DNA of 64,000 bases from JBDRCC01 sp043822065 [NCBI: archaeon] (GTDB taxonomy: Archaea; Undinarchaeota; CAZHTU01), in contig JBDRCC010000007.1 in assembly GCA_043822065.1 (NCBI GenBank), positions 1 through 64,000 of the forward strand, given 5' to 3'. A program made the translations under genes and the position numbers. Shown piece by piece: positions 50,442-59,950 of this stretch. Position 1 is the first letter of the stretch, and each line of letters starts with the position of its first letter. The notes beneath the pieces were generated by a model. It was given only the letters and a program-made list of their open reading frames with translations. It searched no databases and was not told where the DNA came from.

Positions 50442-51266
50442 ATGAAAGCAGCAGTATATTCCAAATCGGGTGCGAAGACAAAAGACATAGAGCTCCCGCG
50501 GGTTTTCAATACCGAATACCGCCCAGACCTGATAAAGCGCGCGCATCTCGCATTCATGTCCAACACCTACCAGCCGAAGGGCGCTGACCCAATGGCTGGC
50601 AAGAGGAACACTGCCGAAAACTGGGGCAAGGGCGGAGGCATCTCGAGGGTTAGGCGCATCAAGGCAGGCCCAATGCGGAAAGGGCGCGGGTCAAAGCGCT
50701 ACCGTGCGAAGTTCGGAAGCTTCCACGCAGCCGGCAGGGCGGCGTTCTCGCCATGCAACGTCGGCGGATACAGGGCGCACCCCCCTAAGGTCGCCAAGAT
50801 TCTCACTCTCAAGATAAACTCAAAAGAAAAGGCGTATGCAGTCAGGTCCGCAATTGCAGCCACTGCGCAGAAAGACGTTGTTTCCTCAAGGGGGCACGAC
50901 ATTGAAAAGCTCAAGTCGCTCCCGCTGGTTGTCGAGGACGATTTCTCAAAGATTTCAAAATCAAAGGATGCCGTCTTGGCGCTTGCAGCACTTGGCATTA
51001 TCGGAGATGTCGAAAAGTCAAAGCCAAAGAAGGTACGGGCCGGCCGCGGAAAGATGCGCGGCAGGAGATACCGCGAGAGGAAGGGCCCGCTTTTCGTGCT
51101 TGCATCAAACTCCCCTGCCTCCAAGGCGCTGAAGAACCTCGCAGGCTCAGACGTAGCCACAGCAAAATCAGTCAACATTGAGCAGCTCTCCCCTGGTGCG
51201 CACGGCGCGCGGCTAGTGGTCTGGACTGAGCAGGCGATAAAGGAAATTGGCGAGAGGTTCAAATGA
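50442..51266 (+). CDS. rpl4: Ribosomal protein uL4
   Basis: 274 aa, including the exit-tunnel loop region (SRVRRIKAGPMRKGRGSKRY) and GRAAFSPCNVGGYRAHPPKV. One bp after uL3 stop; its end overlaps uL23. Confidence 0.96.
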   Translation: MKAAVYSKSGAKTKDIELPRVFNTEYRPDLIKRAHLAFMSNTYQPKGADPMAGKRNTAENWGKGGGISRVRRIKAGPMRKGRGSKRYRAKFGSFHAAGRAAFSPCNVGGYRAHPPKVAKILTLKINSKEKAYAVRSAIAATAQKDVVSSRGHDIEKLKSLPLVVEDDFSKISKSKDAVLALAALGIIGDVEKSKPKKVRAGRGKMRGRRYRERKGPLFVLASNSPASKALKNLAGSDVATAKSVNIEQLSPGAHGARLVVWTEQAIKEIGERFK

Positions 51267-51520
51267 AGCCATACGACGTACTAATCAAGCCGCTGGTAAC
51301 TGAAAGGGCAATCGACCAGATTGAGAAGCAGAACAAGCTGCACTTCCTTGTGAAGTCCTCTGCCACCAAGAAGGATATCGCGGCGGCCGTTGAGAGCCTT
51401 TACAAGGTCAAGGTCCACTCAGTAAACGTACAGATAAAGTTTGGCATCAAGAAGGCATACGTCCGCCTTGCGCCGGAGAATTCCGCCGCAGATGTGGCAG
51501 CCAAGCTAGGGATAGTATAA
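51263..51520 (+). CDS. rpl23: Ribosomal protein uL23
   Basis: 85 aa. KPLVTERAIDQIEKQNKLHF and VKVHSVNVQIKFGIKKAYVRL. Located at the tunnel exit, a docking site for SRP and SecY. ATGA overlap with uL4; TAATG with uL2. Confidence 0.96.
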   Translation: MKPYDVLIKPLVTERAIDQIEKQNKLHFLVKSSATKKDIAAAVESLYKVKVHSVNVQIKFGIKKAYVRLAPENSAADVAAKLGIV

Positions 51521-52215
51521 TGGGAAAACGAATCATCTCTCAGAGGCGCGGGAAGGGAAGCCCAGCATACAGGTTCCCAAGCCACCGCAGCAAGGGCATG
51601 ATAGCCCTCGCACCCCTCTCTAACCAGGATGCGTTCGTCGTCGAGGACATTTTCCACAACCAGGCGCATTCGACCCCGCTCGCAAGAATCGTGTCACAAA
51701 GCGGGTTCAAGACGCTCATACCTGCCGCAGAGGGAATGTACGTCGGGCAGAAGCTCGTTGGCGTCCAGCCGGGCGTTCCGATGACGATGCGGGACATACC
51801 TGTCGGCAAAAACGTATACAACATCGAGCTCAGCCCTGGCGACGGCGGAAAGCTCATGCGGAGCAGCGGGACCTCTGCACGGTTCGTCGCAATAGAAGGC
51901 AAGACTGCAGTCCTCCGCCTTCCGTCAGGCAAATTCAAGAACATTTCGCTCAACTGCCGCGCAATAATCGGCACAGCCGCTGGCGGCGGCAGGCGCGACA
52001 AGCCGCTGGTCAGGGCAGGCAACGCATACTATAAATACAAAGCAAGGAACAAGCTCTGGCCGAGGACTTCTGCGCTGCACATGAATGCAGTCGACCACCC
52101 ATTCGGTGGAGGCAGGCACCCGCACACAGGCAAGCCTGAGACGACTTCAAAGAATGCGCCTCCGGGACGGAAAGTAGGATACATCGGCGCCAGGCGGACG
52201 GGACACAAACGATAA
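51520..52215 (+). CDS. rpl2: Ribosomal protein uL2
   Basis: 231 aa. MGKRIISQRRGKGSPAYR start and the C-terminal ALHMNAVDHPFGGGRHPHTG with the conserved histidines near the peptidyl transferase centre. TAATG with uS19. Confidence 0.97.
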   Translation: MGKRIISQRRGKGSPAYRFPSHRSKGMIALAPLSNQDAFVVEDIFHNQAHSTPLARIVSQSGFKTLIPAAEGMYVGQKLVGVQPGVPMTMRDIPVGKNVYNIELSPGDGGKLMRSSGTSARFVAIEGKTAVLRLPSGKFKNISLNCRAIIGTAAGGGRRDKPLVRAGNAYYKYKARNKLWPRTSALHMNAVDHPFGGGRHPHTGKPETTSKNAPPGRKVGYIGARRTGHKR

Positions 52216-52592
52216 TGGCAAAGGAATTCACATACCGCGGAAAGACACTTGCAGAGCTCCAGTCCATGGATATCTCTGAATTTGCAAAGCTCGCGGACTC
52301 GCGCGCACGCAGGCGCCTGCTTGCGATGCCCGAGGTGGACAAGAAGCTCCTTAGGAAGATCCGCAAGGCATCAAAGCCGGTACGGACGCACCTTCGGGAT
52401 ATGGTAGTTGTCCCAGAGATGGTCGGCAAGGTACTCATGATTTACAACGGGAAAAGCTTCGAGCGGGTCGATATCCAGCCTGACATGGTTGGGCACCGCC
52501 TCGGCGAGTTTTCCATGACGCGGCCAAGGGTCAAACACTCGGCTCCGGGCATAGGCGCAACTAGGAGCAGCAAATACGTCTCACTCAAATGA
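52215..52592 (+). CDS. rps19: Ribosomal protein uS19
   Basis: 125 aa. THLRDMVVVPEMVGKVLMIYNG and LGEFSMTRPRVKHSAPGIGA are characteristic. Head protein of the small subunit. Overlaps uL22 by ATGA. Confidence 0.96.
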   Translation: MAKEFTYRGKTLAELQSMDISEFAKLADSRARRRLLAMPEVDKKLLRKIRKASKPVRTHLRDMVVVPEMVGKVLMIYNGKSFERVDIQPDMVGHRLGEFSMTRPRVKHSAPGIGATRSSKYVSLK

Positions 52593-53005
52593 AACTGAAA
52601 TACTGCTGTCAGACAAAGGGCGCGAAGGCGATGGGCAGGGACCTTCAGATTTCACCCAAACGGTCATACGAGGTTGCAAGGATGATCCGCGGGAAGAAGC
52701 TCGAAACCGCTAAGCGCGAGCTTGAGCTTGTCGTTGCAAAAAAGATGGCAGTCCCGCACGTCAGGTACAAGCGGAAGACCGGCCACAAGACAGGCATGAT
52801 GGCTGGCAGGTACCCGGTTAAGACTGCTGCAGAATTCCTTAAGGTGCTCAAGAATGCAGAATCAAACGCCAAAGACCTGAACAAGGACAAGCTCGTGGTA
52901 AGCCACATATCCGTCCACAAGGCGAGAATCATGTACGGGCGCAAGAAAGGCTCGCCCTACAACAAGAAAACATCGCATATACAGGTGGTATTGACTGAGG
53001 CATAA
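52589..53005 (+). CDS. rpl22: Ribosomal protein uL22
   Basis: 138 aa, archaeal type: LQISPKRSYEVARMIRGKKL, HVRYKRKTGHKTG (tunnel hairpin) and SHISVHKARIMYGRKKG. TAATG with uS3. Confidence 0.95.
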   Translation: MKLKYCCQTKGAKAMGRDLQISPKRSYEVARMIRGKKLETAKRELELVVAKKMAVPHVRYKRKTGHKTGMMAGRYPVKTAAEFLKVLKNAESNAKDLNKDKLVVSHISVHKARIMYGRKKGSPYNKKTSHIQVVLTEA

Positions 53006-53895
53006 TGGCGATAGAACGACATTTTATTGACGAGAACGTGAAGAAGCTTGTGGTCAAGAAGTTCACTGAGAAGAAGCTCGAGAGGGTCGGCTGCGGCAAC
53101 GTCATGATATACCGCACCCCGCTCGGAATGCGGGTCACCATATTCGCAGAAAAGCCAGGTCTTGTCATAGGTAGGAAAGGCAAGAGCGTACAGGAGCTAA
53201 CAGACATATTCCGCGAAGACTTCAAGCTGGAGAATCCGCAGATAGAGGTTCAGCAGATAGAAATTCCTGAACACAACGCCAACCTGATGGCTCAGAGGGT
53301 CGCCTCAGCGCTTGAGCGCGGAATAGCCTTCAGGCGCGCCGCCTACTCCGTGATAAGGCGCGTAATGGCATCCGGCGCCCTTGGAATCGAAGTCATAATA
53401 TCTGGCAAGCTAAGCGGCGAAAGGGCGAAGTCAGCCAAGTTCAAGGAAGGCTTCATACTTCACACCGGCGAGATATGCGACCGGGTTGTCCTGAAGGGCT
53501 ACGCCGTCGCTAGGCTGAAGCCAGGTATCCAGGGCGTACGCGTCAAGATAGTCCCGCCTGGCGTATCAGCCAAAAGCATAATCGAAAAACCGCTTCCGTC
53601 TGAGGTGCAGAAGCCGGCGGCAGAAGAGCCCGCAGCAAAGGCGCCCGCCGAGGCGTCAGCTGAGGCGCCAGAGGGAAAAGCGGCTGAACCCAAGGCGGAA
53701 GAGAAAAAAGCGCCGAAAGCCGCAGAAAGCAAGGACGCGAAGAAAGCGCCAGCTTCAGAGGAGAAATCCGAGACGACGCCAAAAGCAAAGGCTGAGAAGA
53801 AATCCAAAGAAGCGCCCGCAGCCGAGAAAAAAGTGTCAAAGGAAAAAGAGAAAAAGGCTCCGGCGAAACAAGAAACGAAGGAGTCAAAGTCCTAA
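53005..53895 (+). CDS. rps3: Ribosomal protein uS3 with long low-complexity tail
   Basis: 296 aa. KH domain with GLVIGRKGKSVQELTDIF, then the C-terminal uS3 domain (RRAAYSVIRRVMASGALGIE, GEICDRVVLKGYAVARL). From about residue 195 a ~100-residue tail rich in Ala, Glu, Lys and Pro (AAEEPAAKAPAEASAEAPEG, KAEKKSKEAPAAEKK) is added; most archaeal uS3 end near residue 200-230. The tail is probably disordered and surface-exposed at the mRNA entry side. 1 bp from uL29. Confidence 0.96.
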   Translation: MAIERHFIDENVKKLVVKKFTEKKLERVGCGNVMIYRTPLGMRVTIFAEKPGLVIGRKGKSVQELTDIFREDFKLENPQIEVQQIEIPEHNANLMAQRVASALERGIAFRRAAYSVIRRVMASGALGIEVIISGKLSGERAKSAKFKEGFILHTGEICDRVVLKGYAVARLKPGIQGVRVKIVPPGVSAKSIIEKPLPSEVQKPAAEEPAAKAPAEASAEAPEGKAAEPKAEEKKAPKAAESKDAKKAPASEEKSETTPKAKAEKKSKEAPAAEKKVSKEKEKKAPAKQETKESKS

Positions 53896-53896
53896 A

Positions 53897-54094
53897 ATGG
53901 CAATACTCAGGTCCAAAGAGATCCGGCAAATGAAGCCTGCGGAAGTTTCCGCGAAGCTTGACGAGCTGAAGCAGACGCTCATGGAAGAGCGGTCTAAGCT
54001 CACAGCCGTCGGCGCCGCTGACAACCCCGGGAAACTAAGGGAAATCAGAAGGACAATAGCTAGGGCAGAAACCATCCGGAGAGAATCCAAGTAA
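53897..54094 (+). CDS. rpl29: Ribosomal protein uL29
   Basis: 65 aa, two-helix hairpin: [20 protein letters not shown], then [16 protein letters not shown]. Starts [10 protein letters not shown]. Overlaps aIF1 by TAATG. Confidence 0.93.
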   Translation: MAILRSKEIRQMKPAEVSAKLDELKQTLMEERSKLTAVGAADNPGKLREIRRTIARAETIRRESK

Positions 54095-54402
54095 TGCCGG
54101 AAATCTGTCAGGTCTGCGGTCTGCCAAAGGAACTCTGCATCTGCCAGGAGCTGGCAAGGGAAAAGCAGAGAATCAAGGTCTATGTCCTGAAAAGGAAGTA
54201 CGGGAAGCTCATGACCGTCGTCGAAGGCTTCGACGAAAAGGAGATAGATGCAAAAGAGCTCACAAAAGGGCTGAAGGCGAAATGCGCCTGCGGCGGGACC
54301 TTCAAGGAAGGCCACGTCGAGCTCCAAGGCGACCACAGGAACAAGGTGAAAAACCACCTCGTATCGCTCGGGTTTTCCGAGTCAATGGTCGAAGTGAGAT
54401 GA
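54094..54402 (+). CDS. Translation initiation factor aIF1 (SUI1/YciH)
   Basis: 102 aa. N-terminal knuckle [14 protein letters not shown] is typical of archaeal aIF1, followed by the SUI1 fold [39 protein letters not shown]. Controls start-site fidelity. Encoded between uL29 and Rpp29, the archaeal arrangement. Confidence 0.94.
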   Translation: MPEICQVCGLPKELCICQELAREKQRIKVYVLKRKYGKLMTVVEGFDEKEIDAKELTKGLKAKCACGGTFKEGHVELQGDHRNKVKNHLVSLGFSESMVEVR

Positions 54403-54662
54403 GGTCGAAGGAAAACCTCCACCAGCACGAGCTCATAGGGCTCAAGGTGGAAGTTGCCGAGTCCTCTAATACGGCCCTCATGGGGCTGAAGGGAACGGTC
54501 GCGGACGAGACGAGAAACATGCTCGTCGTTGATTCCGGCGGGATGAAAAAAGTCCCGAAAGCCGACTGCACCTTCCGGTTCCCGGAGTACGGGGTCAGCA
54601 TCGAGGGAAAAATCCTCGTCGCGCGCCCTGAAGACAGGATAAAGAAAAGGTTCGAAAAATGA
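54399..54662 (+). CDS. rnp1: RNase P protein component 1 (Rpp29/Pop4)
   Basis: 87 aa. [20 protein letters not shown] and [37 protein letters not shown] are the Sm-like barrel signature of Rpp29. Part of the RNase P holoenzyme for tRNA 5' maturation. Start 54399 overlaps the aIF1 stop (ATGA). Short relative to some homologues but complete. Confidence 0.92.
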   Translation: MRSKENLHQHELIGLKVEVAESSNTALMGLKGTVADETRNMLVVDSGGMKKVPKADCTFRFPEYGVSIEGKILVARPEDRIKKRFEK

Positions 54663-54961
54663 CAGAAACAAAGAAAGCGGAAAAAAAGAAGGAAACTCCC
54701 AGCGTGGGCTATGCAACCCGCGGTTCGCAGTTCCAGGGGATAGTCGTCAGCACAAAGATGCAGAAGACCGCGACCGTCAGAATCGAGCACGTCCGCAAGA
54801 TCCAGAAATACGACCGGCTTGAGAAGAGGAGCAAGAAAGTAGCCGCCCACAACCCAGAGTCAATAAATGCAAAGCAGGGCGACCTCGTCCTAATCCAGGA
54901 GTGCAGGCCGATAAGCAAGACAAAATCATTCATAATCACAAAGGTGGTATCGCATGGTTAA
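54659..54961 (+). CDS. rps17: Ribosomal protein uS17
   Basis: 100 aa. [20 protein letters not shown] and [19 protein letters not shown]. Overlaps both neighbours (ATGA with Rpp29; 8 bp with uL14). Confidence 0.95.
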   Translation: MTETKKAEKKKETPSVGYATRGSQFQGIVVSTKMQKTATVRIEHVRKIQKYDRLEKRSKKVAAHNPESINAKQGDLVLIQECRPISKTKSFIITKVVSHG

Positions 54962-55376
54962 GCGGGTCTCGAAGGTCCACGCAAAGCCAATTGCAGTGGC
55001 GCCGAAATACCTGCCGATAGGTGCACGGCTCGTCTGCGCCGATAACTCCGGCGCAAGGATTGTGGAGATAATCTCCGTCCACGGCCACAAAGGTCGTCAC
55101 AGGAGAATAGCGTCGGCTGGTGTCGGCGACATGGTAAACTGCACAGTAAAGAAGGGGAATCAGGACCTCAGGGGAGAGGTTTTCCAGGCGATAGTCATCC
55201 GCCAGAAAAAGGAATACAAGCGCGTGGACGGCACAAGAATCAAGTTCGAGGACAACGCCGCAGTACTAACTACTGCGGACGGAGACCTTAAGGGCACAGA
55301 GATAAAAGGCCCGGTGGCCAAAGAGGCGGCAACTAAGTGGCCGGGCATATCCGGCGCAGGAGCACTGCTCGCATGA
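54954..55376 (+). CDS. rpl14: Ribosomal protein uL14
   Basis: 140 aa. [17 protein letters not shown] and [41 protein letters not shown]-terminal extension of about 20 residues before the universal core. Preceded by Shine-Dalgarno-like AAGGTGG inside uS17. Confidence 0.96.
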   Translation: MVKRVSKVHAKPIAVAPKYLPIGARLVCADNSGARIVEIISVHGHKGRHRRIASAGVGDMVNCTVKKGNQDLRGEVFQAIVIRQKKEYKRVDGTRIKFEDNAAVLTTADGDLKGTEIKGPVAKEAATKWPGISGAGALLA

Positions 55377-55708
55377 AGTCAAAACAGCCGAGAAAGCAGA
55401 GGTTTGCGCTGTTCAACGCGCCTCTGCACCTAAAGCAAAAAAAGCTCACTGCCCCGCTGAGCAAGGAGCTCAGGAAAACGAAGAAAAAGCGCTCCCTTCG
55501 GGTAAGGCGCGGCGACGAAGTCCAGGTATTGCGCGGAGCAAGCCGCAAGCGGCGCGGCGAGGTGCAATTCGTTGACTGCAAGAGGGGCAAGATATTCGTC
55601 AAGAATATCACCAAGAAAAAGACCGACTCTTCCGAGGTAATGGTCTCGCTTGAGCCGTCAAATGTCATGATAGTGAAACTCAATGAAGACGACAAACGGA
55701 GGTTTTAA
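55373..55708 (+). CDS. rpl24: Ribosomal protein uL24
   Basis: 111 aa. [19 protein letters not shown] start, then KOW motif [20 protein letters not shown]. Frame extends into uL14; ATG 55373 is chosen as it overlaps the uL14 stop (ATGA). Confidence 0.95.
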   Translation: MKSKQPRKQRFALFNAPLHLKQKKLTAPLSKELRKTKKKRSLRVRRGDEVQVLRGASRKRRGEVQFVDCKRGKIFVKNITKKKTDSSEVMVSLEPSNVMIVKLNEDDKRRF

Positions 55709-56388
55709 TGCACCTTAAGAGAACCTGTTCGCCAACATTTTGGCCCATAATACGGAAGCAGAAAACATGGGCGGTCAGGCCGGCTTCTCGCGGATTCATG
55801 CTTAACGAGTCTATGCCTCTGCTCCTGGTAATCCGGGATGTCCTTGGCGAGACAAAGACGCTTAGGGAGACAAAGAAGCTCCTTAACCAGGGTGTTGTCA
55901 CAGTCAACGGCAAGGACCGGACGGATTACCGGTTCCCGGTAGGCCTCTTTGACATAATACACATAACGCCGATTAAAAAAACTTACATCGTCGTCCCGTC
56001 CAAGAAAGGAATTGGGATAAAGGAGACTAAGCCGGCAAGCTCAGCTCTCATGAAGATAACGAACAAGGTAGCAAACGGCAAGGACGCTTACCAGTACACG
56101 TTCCACAATGGGATGACCATTAACCTGAACAAGAGCTACAAGATAGGCGACTCGCTCGTCATCGGCTTCGACGGAAAGGTCCAGGGCTCTTTTGAGATGA
56201 AAGAAGGCACCTACGCAGTAATCACTGGCGGAAGGCGGCGCGGCGCCCAGGGAAAAATTACGTCAATAACCCTACCTGCCTTCACCGGCTCTAAAATGGT
56301 TGCAATAGAGGGCGAGGGCGGCTCGTACATCACAAAATATGATTATGTCTTCCCATGCGGAAAGGCAAAGCCGGAGGTTGACTTATGA
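55708..56388 (+). CDS. rps4e: Ribosomal protein eS4
   Basis: 226 aa. [20 protein letters not shown] start, S4 domain (TLRETKKLLNQGVVTVNGK) and a C-terminal KOW (GTYAVITGGRRRGAQGKITS). TAATG with uL24. Confidence 0.96.
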   Translation: MHLKRTCSPTFWPIIRKQKTWAVRPASRGFMLNESMPLLLVIRDVLGETKTLRETKKLLNQGVVTVNGKDRTDYRFPVGLFDIIHITPIKKTYIVVPSKKGIGIKETKPASSALMKITNKVANGKDAYQYTFHNGMTINLNKSYKIGDSLVIGFDGKVQGSFEMKEGTYAVITGGRRRGAQGKITSITLPAFTGSKMVAIEGEGGSYITKYDYVFPCGKAKPEVDL

Positions 56389-56897
56389 ACAAGATGGCTG
56401 AGCCTAAGATAGACAAGATATGCCTGAACATGGGCGTAGGGGAGAGCGGGGAGCCGCTGACCAAGGCCATGAAGGTTCTCACAGACCTTACTGGAAAGAA
56501 CCCAGTGAAGACATTCGCAAAGGCGACCGTGCCCGGCTTTGGCGTAAGGCAGAATCAGGAAATAGGCTGCAAGGTCACGCTACGGAACGAAGCCGCAGAG
56601 AACTTCCTTAGGAAAGCATTCAAGACTGTCGGGAACAAGCTTTCTCCAAAGTGCTTCGACAAGAACGGGAACTTTTCATTCGGCGTCTCTGAGCACATAG
56701 AACTTGAGGGAATGCGCTACGACCCGAAGATTGGGATATTCGGGTTTGACGTCGCCGTCAACCTCATCCGCCCCGGCTACCGCATTGCAAAGCGGAAGAA
56801 ATCCAAATCAAAGATTGGGAACAAGCACAAGCTGACTCCCGCAGACTCAATGGAATACGTAAAAAACAAATTCGGGGTGACTATCGGTGGCAAATAG
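56385..56897 (+). CDS. rpl5: Ribosomal protein uL5
   Basis: 170 aa. KICLNMGVGESGEPLTKAM, PGFGVRQNQEIGCKVTLR and IGIFGFDVAVNLIRPGYR. Binds 5S rRNA. ATGA overlap with eS4 and an 11-bp overlap with uS14. Confidence 0.96.
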   Translation: MNKMAEPKIDKICLNMGVGESGEPLTKAMKVLTDLTGKNPVKTFAKATVPGFGVRQNQEIGCKVTLRNEAAENFLRKAFKTVGNKLSPKCFDKNGNFSFGVSEHIELEGMRYDPKIGIFGFDVAVNLIRPGYRIAKRKKSKSKIGNKHKLTPADSMEYVKNKFGVTIGGK

Positions 56898-57033
56898 GAC
56901 ATGCGGCAAAGCCGTCAGGTGCTGCAGGATATGCGGCACAAGCGAGCGGCTGATTCGCTCATATGGGCTTTACATATGCGGACGTTGCTTCAGGGAGGTA
57001 GCAAGGGACGTCGGCTTCAAGAAATACTCCTAA
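56887..57033 (+). CDS. rps14: Ribosomal protein uS14, zinc type (48 aa, GTG start)
   Basis: Reads MANRTCGKAVRCCRICGTSE and continues to ICGRCFREVARDVGFKKYS, with the four-cysteine zinc ribbon CRICG...ICGRC of archaeal uS14. GTG start at 56887 lies inside the last codons of uL5 in another frame (11-bp overlap). It sits exactly where uS14 is expected, between uL5 and uS8. Confidence 0.93.
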   Translation: MANRTCGKAVRCCRICGTSERLIRSYGLYICGRCFREVARDVGFKKYS

Positions 57034-57034
57034 A

Positions 57035-57412
57035 ATGAGACACGACCTACTCGCGGACGCAATGTCTGCAATAAAAAACGCGGAAAGAATGGGAATGCAT
57101 GAGCTTAAGGTTCCCTCTAGCAACCTTCTGAAAGACGTTCTTGGCGTCTTCAAGAAGGAAGGTTACATCGAGGACTACTCCTCGGAGGGCGCATACTCCC
57201 TTAAGGTCAAGCTTGCGAAGAAAATAACTGACTGCGGAGTCATAAAGCCGCGGTACTCAATAAACAAGAACACATACACCAAGTGGGAGAAGCGGTACCT
57301 TCCGTCGAGGGACTTCGGCATACTTGTCCTGTCGACACCGAAGGGCGTCATGACGCACCGCGAAGCCAAGGACAAGAACCAGGGGGGTGTCTTGCTCTCG
57401 TTCGTATACTAA
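57035..57412 (+). CDS. rps8: Ribosomal protein uS8
   Basis: 125 aa. LLADAMSAIKNAERMGMHEL and the C-terminal STPKGVMTHREAKDKNQGGV. Starts one base after the uS14 stop. Confidence 0.96.
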   Translation: MRHDLLADAMSAIKNAERMGMHELKVPSSNLLKDVLGVFKKEGYIEDYSSEGAYSLKVKLAKKITDCGVIKPRYSINKNTYTKWEKRYLPSRDFGILVLSTPKGVMTHREAKDKNQGGVLLSFVY

Positions 57413-57413
57413 C

Positions 57414-57941
57414 ATGAAATCCACAATAAAAATCCCTGACGGCGTTCAGGTAAGCGTTCAGCGAAAGAAGGTAACCGTCAAGGGCAAGAAGGGCGAGCTC
57501 ACTAGGCAGTTTGTATGCCCCACCATAAAGATTGAAGTCGCCGGAGACCAGGTCATCGTCACCTGCGAGTCTGCCAGGAAAGCAAAAAAGGCAACTGTCG
57601 GCACAATAGCTGCGCACGTAAAAAACATGATAATCGGCGTAACCAATGGGTACAAGTACTCGCTTCGCGCAGTTTATGCGCACTTCCCTATGGTGTGCAA
57701 GGTCCAGGGAAGCAAGTTCCTGATTGACAACTTCCTCGGCGAGAAATATCCGCGGAAGACAAATGTGCCGGCGGGCGTAGAAATCAAGATCAGCGGCCAG
57801 GACCTAACCGTCCTCGGCTTAAACAAAGAGGCAGTCGGAATTGCCGCTTCAAGGATAGAGCAGCTGACAAAGCTCAAGACGAGGGACAGGCGGGTTTTCC
57901 AGGACGGAATCTATCTCACAAAGAGGGAGTTGGCAGAATGA
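57414..57941 (+). CDS. rpl6: Ribosomal protein uL6
   Basis: 175 aa, duplicated domain: KITIPDG-type start (IKIPDGVQVSVQRKKVTVKG), GVTNGYKYSLRAVYAHFPM, then RRVFQDGIYLT. ATG 57414 chosen; longer frame is within uS8. Confidence 0.95.
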   Translation: MKSTIKIPDGVQVSVQRKKVTVKGKKGELTRQFVCPTIKIEVAGDQVIVTCESARKAKKATVGTIAAHVKNMIIGVTNGYKYSLRAVYAHFPMVCKVQGSKFLIDNFLGEKYPRKTNVPAGVEIKISGQDLTVLGLNKEAVGIAASRIEQLTKLKTRDRRVFQDGIYLTKRELAE

Positions 57942-58294
57942 CGTTACTAGAGCTAAGGAAAAAGATTCAGGCAAGACGGAGCTATACGTGCAAGCGGGGC
58001 CACTGGAAGAAGTACGGCACCGGCTGGAACAAGCCGAAAGGAATCCACTCAAAGCTCAGGCAGCACTGGAAGAGCAGGGGCAAATACCCCTCAACCGGAG
58101 ACGGCTCGCCGGCAGAGGTCAGGGGCCTTAACCCGAAAGGCTTCAACGACGTCCGAATATCAAACCCCGCACAGCTGCAGGCTCTAAATCCAAAGACTGA
58201 CGCAGTCCTGATTGCGTCCTCGGTCGGCTTCAAAAAGCGCCAGATCATACTCAAGAAGGCTGACGAGCTCAAGCTGGAGGTTTCAAACAGATGA
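57938..58294 (+). CDS. rpl32e: Ribosomal protein eL32
   Basis: 118 aa. WKKYGTGWNKPKGIHSKLRQ, KGFNDVRISNPAQLQAL and AVLIASSVGFKKRQIILKKA. ATGA overlaps on both sides. Confidence 0.95.
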   Translation: MTLLELRKKIQARRSYTCKRGHWKKYGTGWNKPKGIHSKLRQHWKSRGKYPSTGDGSPAEVRGLNPKGFNDVRISNPAQLQALNPKTDAVLIASSVGFKKRQIILKKADELKLEVSNR

Positions 58295-58713
58295 AGACCC
58301 AGAAACGGCTTGCGGCATCGCTGCTCAAATGCGGCGTAAAGAGGATACGGGTAAACCCAGCGGACGAGGAAGTCCAGATGGCCCTTACCCGCGATGACAT
58401 CCGCGCAGCAATCGCTAGGAAGGCAATATACAAAGTCAAATCAAACCAGCAGTCCCGCGTCAGGGCAAGAAAAATAAAGCTCGCAAGGAAAAAAGGCAGG
58501 TCCTCTGGCCACGGCAGGCGCAAAGGGCCAGCCGGCGCAAGGGAGCCGTCCAAACAGCAGTGGGTCAGGCGCATACGCGCAATACGGGACGAGCTGAGGA
58601 AGATGAAGGCCGAGGGCAAGATAACGCCGCACGAGTACAGGCGGCTCTTCAGGCTTTCAAAGGCAGGCGTCATCCATCACAGGGCTCACGCCAGGAGCAT
58701 GGGGGGTAAATAA
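58291..58713 (+). CDS. rpl19e: Ribosomal protein eL19
   Basis: 140 aa. KTQKRLAASLLKCGVKRIRV, RKKGRSSGHGRRKGPAGARE and KMKAEGKITPHEYRRLFRLS, shorter than eukaryal versions. TAATG with uL18. Confidence 0.95.
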   Translation: MKTQKRLAASLLKCGVKRIRVNPADEEVQMALTRDDIRAAIARKAIYKVKSNQQSRVRARKIKLARKKGRSSGHGRRKGPAGAREPSKQQWVRRIRAIRDELRKMKAEGKITPHEYRRLFRLSKAGVIHHRAHARSMGGK

Positions 58714-59279
58714 TGGCACAAGGTCCAAGGTACAGGGTAATGTTCAGGAGAAGGCGCAAGGGCAAGACAGACTACACTGCGCGGCTGGGTATGCTTAGGG
58801 GCAACCTCCCGCGATTCGTTGTACGGTCCACGAACAGCAGGATACTCTGCCAGCTAGTTGACTACTCAAAAGAAGGCGACAAGACGACCGCATCCGTTGG
58901 AAGCGACGCCCTGAAGCAGTACGGCTGGAAGGCCGGCGGCGCAAACACATCCGCAGCCTACCTCACTGGCCTCCTGCTGGGAAAGAAGTCCGGCGCCAAG
59001 AAAGCCATACTTGACATCGGGTTGAGCACTTCCGTCAAGGGCGCAAAGGTGTACGCCGCTGCAAAAGGGCTTCAGGACGCAGGCGTCGAAATAGCCATAG
59101 GCGACGTAGTCCCGGACGAATCAAGAATAAGCGGCACTCATGTTCAGGAATATGCAAAATCGCTTCCTGAGGAGGAGCGCAAGAAGCGTTTCTCGCTTTA
59201 CTACAAAAACAGCATAGACCCGACTAAGCTCGTTGACCATTTCAACGCAGTCAAGGTCAAGATAGAAGGTGCAAAATGA
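58713..59279 (+). CDS. rpl18: Ribosomal protein uL18
   Basis: 188 aa. RRRRKGKTDYTARLGMLRGN, PRFVVRSTNSRILCQLVDYS and AYLTGLLLGKKSGAKKAILD. 5S rRNA-binding. Confidence 0.95.
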   Translation: MAQGPRYRVMFRRRRKGKTDYTARLGMLRGNLPRFVVRSTNSRILCQLVDYSKEGDKTTASVGSDALKQYGWKAGGANTSAAYLTGLLLGKKSGAKKAILDIGLSTSVKGAKVYAAAKGLQDAGVEIAIGDVVPDESRISGTHVQEYAKSLPEEERKKRFSLYYKNSIDPTKLVDHFNAVKVKIEGAK

Positions 59280-59950
59280 GGCGCAGACGCTCAAATATGC
59301 AAAAAAGAGGCCCCAGAAAAGACGACGTGGCTGTCGAGTGGATACCAAAAACTGCCCTCGGAAAGCTTGTCAAGGCAGGTGAAATAACCTCTGTCGATGA
59401 GATATTCAAGAAGGGAATCAAGATACGTGAGGCTGAAATAGTCGACCACCTGATCCCAGACATGGAGGAGAGCGTCGTCGGCATTGGAATGGCGTCCAGG
59501 CCTTTTAAGATGGTCCAGAGGATGACTGACTCTGGCAGAAGGAGCAACTTCCTAGTGATCGTCATAGTCGGCAACGGCAACGGGTATGTTGGCCTTGGCC
59601 AGGGAAGGGCAAGAGAATACGGTCCTGCCCTCAGAAAGGCAATACGCAACGCAAAGCTCAATCTCATACACGTTCCTCGCGGCTGCGGCTCATGGGAATG
59701 CGGCTGCGGCGGGGGGCATTCCCTCCCTGTCGGCGTGTGGGGCAAGTCCGGCTCAATACGAATCCACCTCAAGGCGGCGCCAAAAGGGCTCGGCCTTGCG
59801 GCGAACAAGACAAGCTGCATCCTGCTCAAGCTCGCAGGCGTATCTGACATTTGGTCACAATGCCTTGGGCACACAAAATCGCGGGTCAACATGGCGAAAG
59901 CGACCTTCGACGCGCTTAACAACCTAAACAAGGTGAAGAACCTAAAATGA
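59276..59950 (+). CDS. rps5: Ribosomal protein uS5
   Basis: 224 aa. dsRBD-like core GRRSNFLVIVIVGNGNGYVG and the archaeal insert CGCGGGHSLPVGVWGKSGS. Decoding accuracy protein. ATGA on both ends. Confidence 0.96.
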   Translation: MRRRRSNMQKRGPRKDDVAVEWIPKTALGKLVKAGEITSVDEIFKKGIKIREAEIVDHLIPDMEESVVGIGMASRPFKMVQRMTDSGRRSNFLVIVIVGNGNGYVGLGQGRAREYGPALRKAIRNAKLNLIHVPRGCGSWECGCGGGHSLPVGVWGKSGSIRIHLKAAPKGLGLAANKTSCILLKLAGVSDIWSQCLGHTKSRVNMAKATFDALNNLNKVKNLK

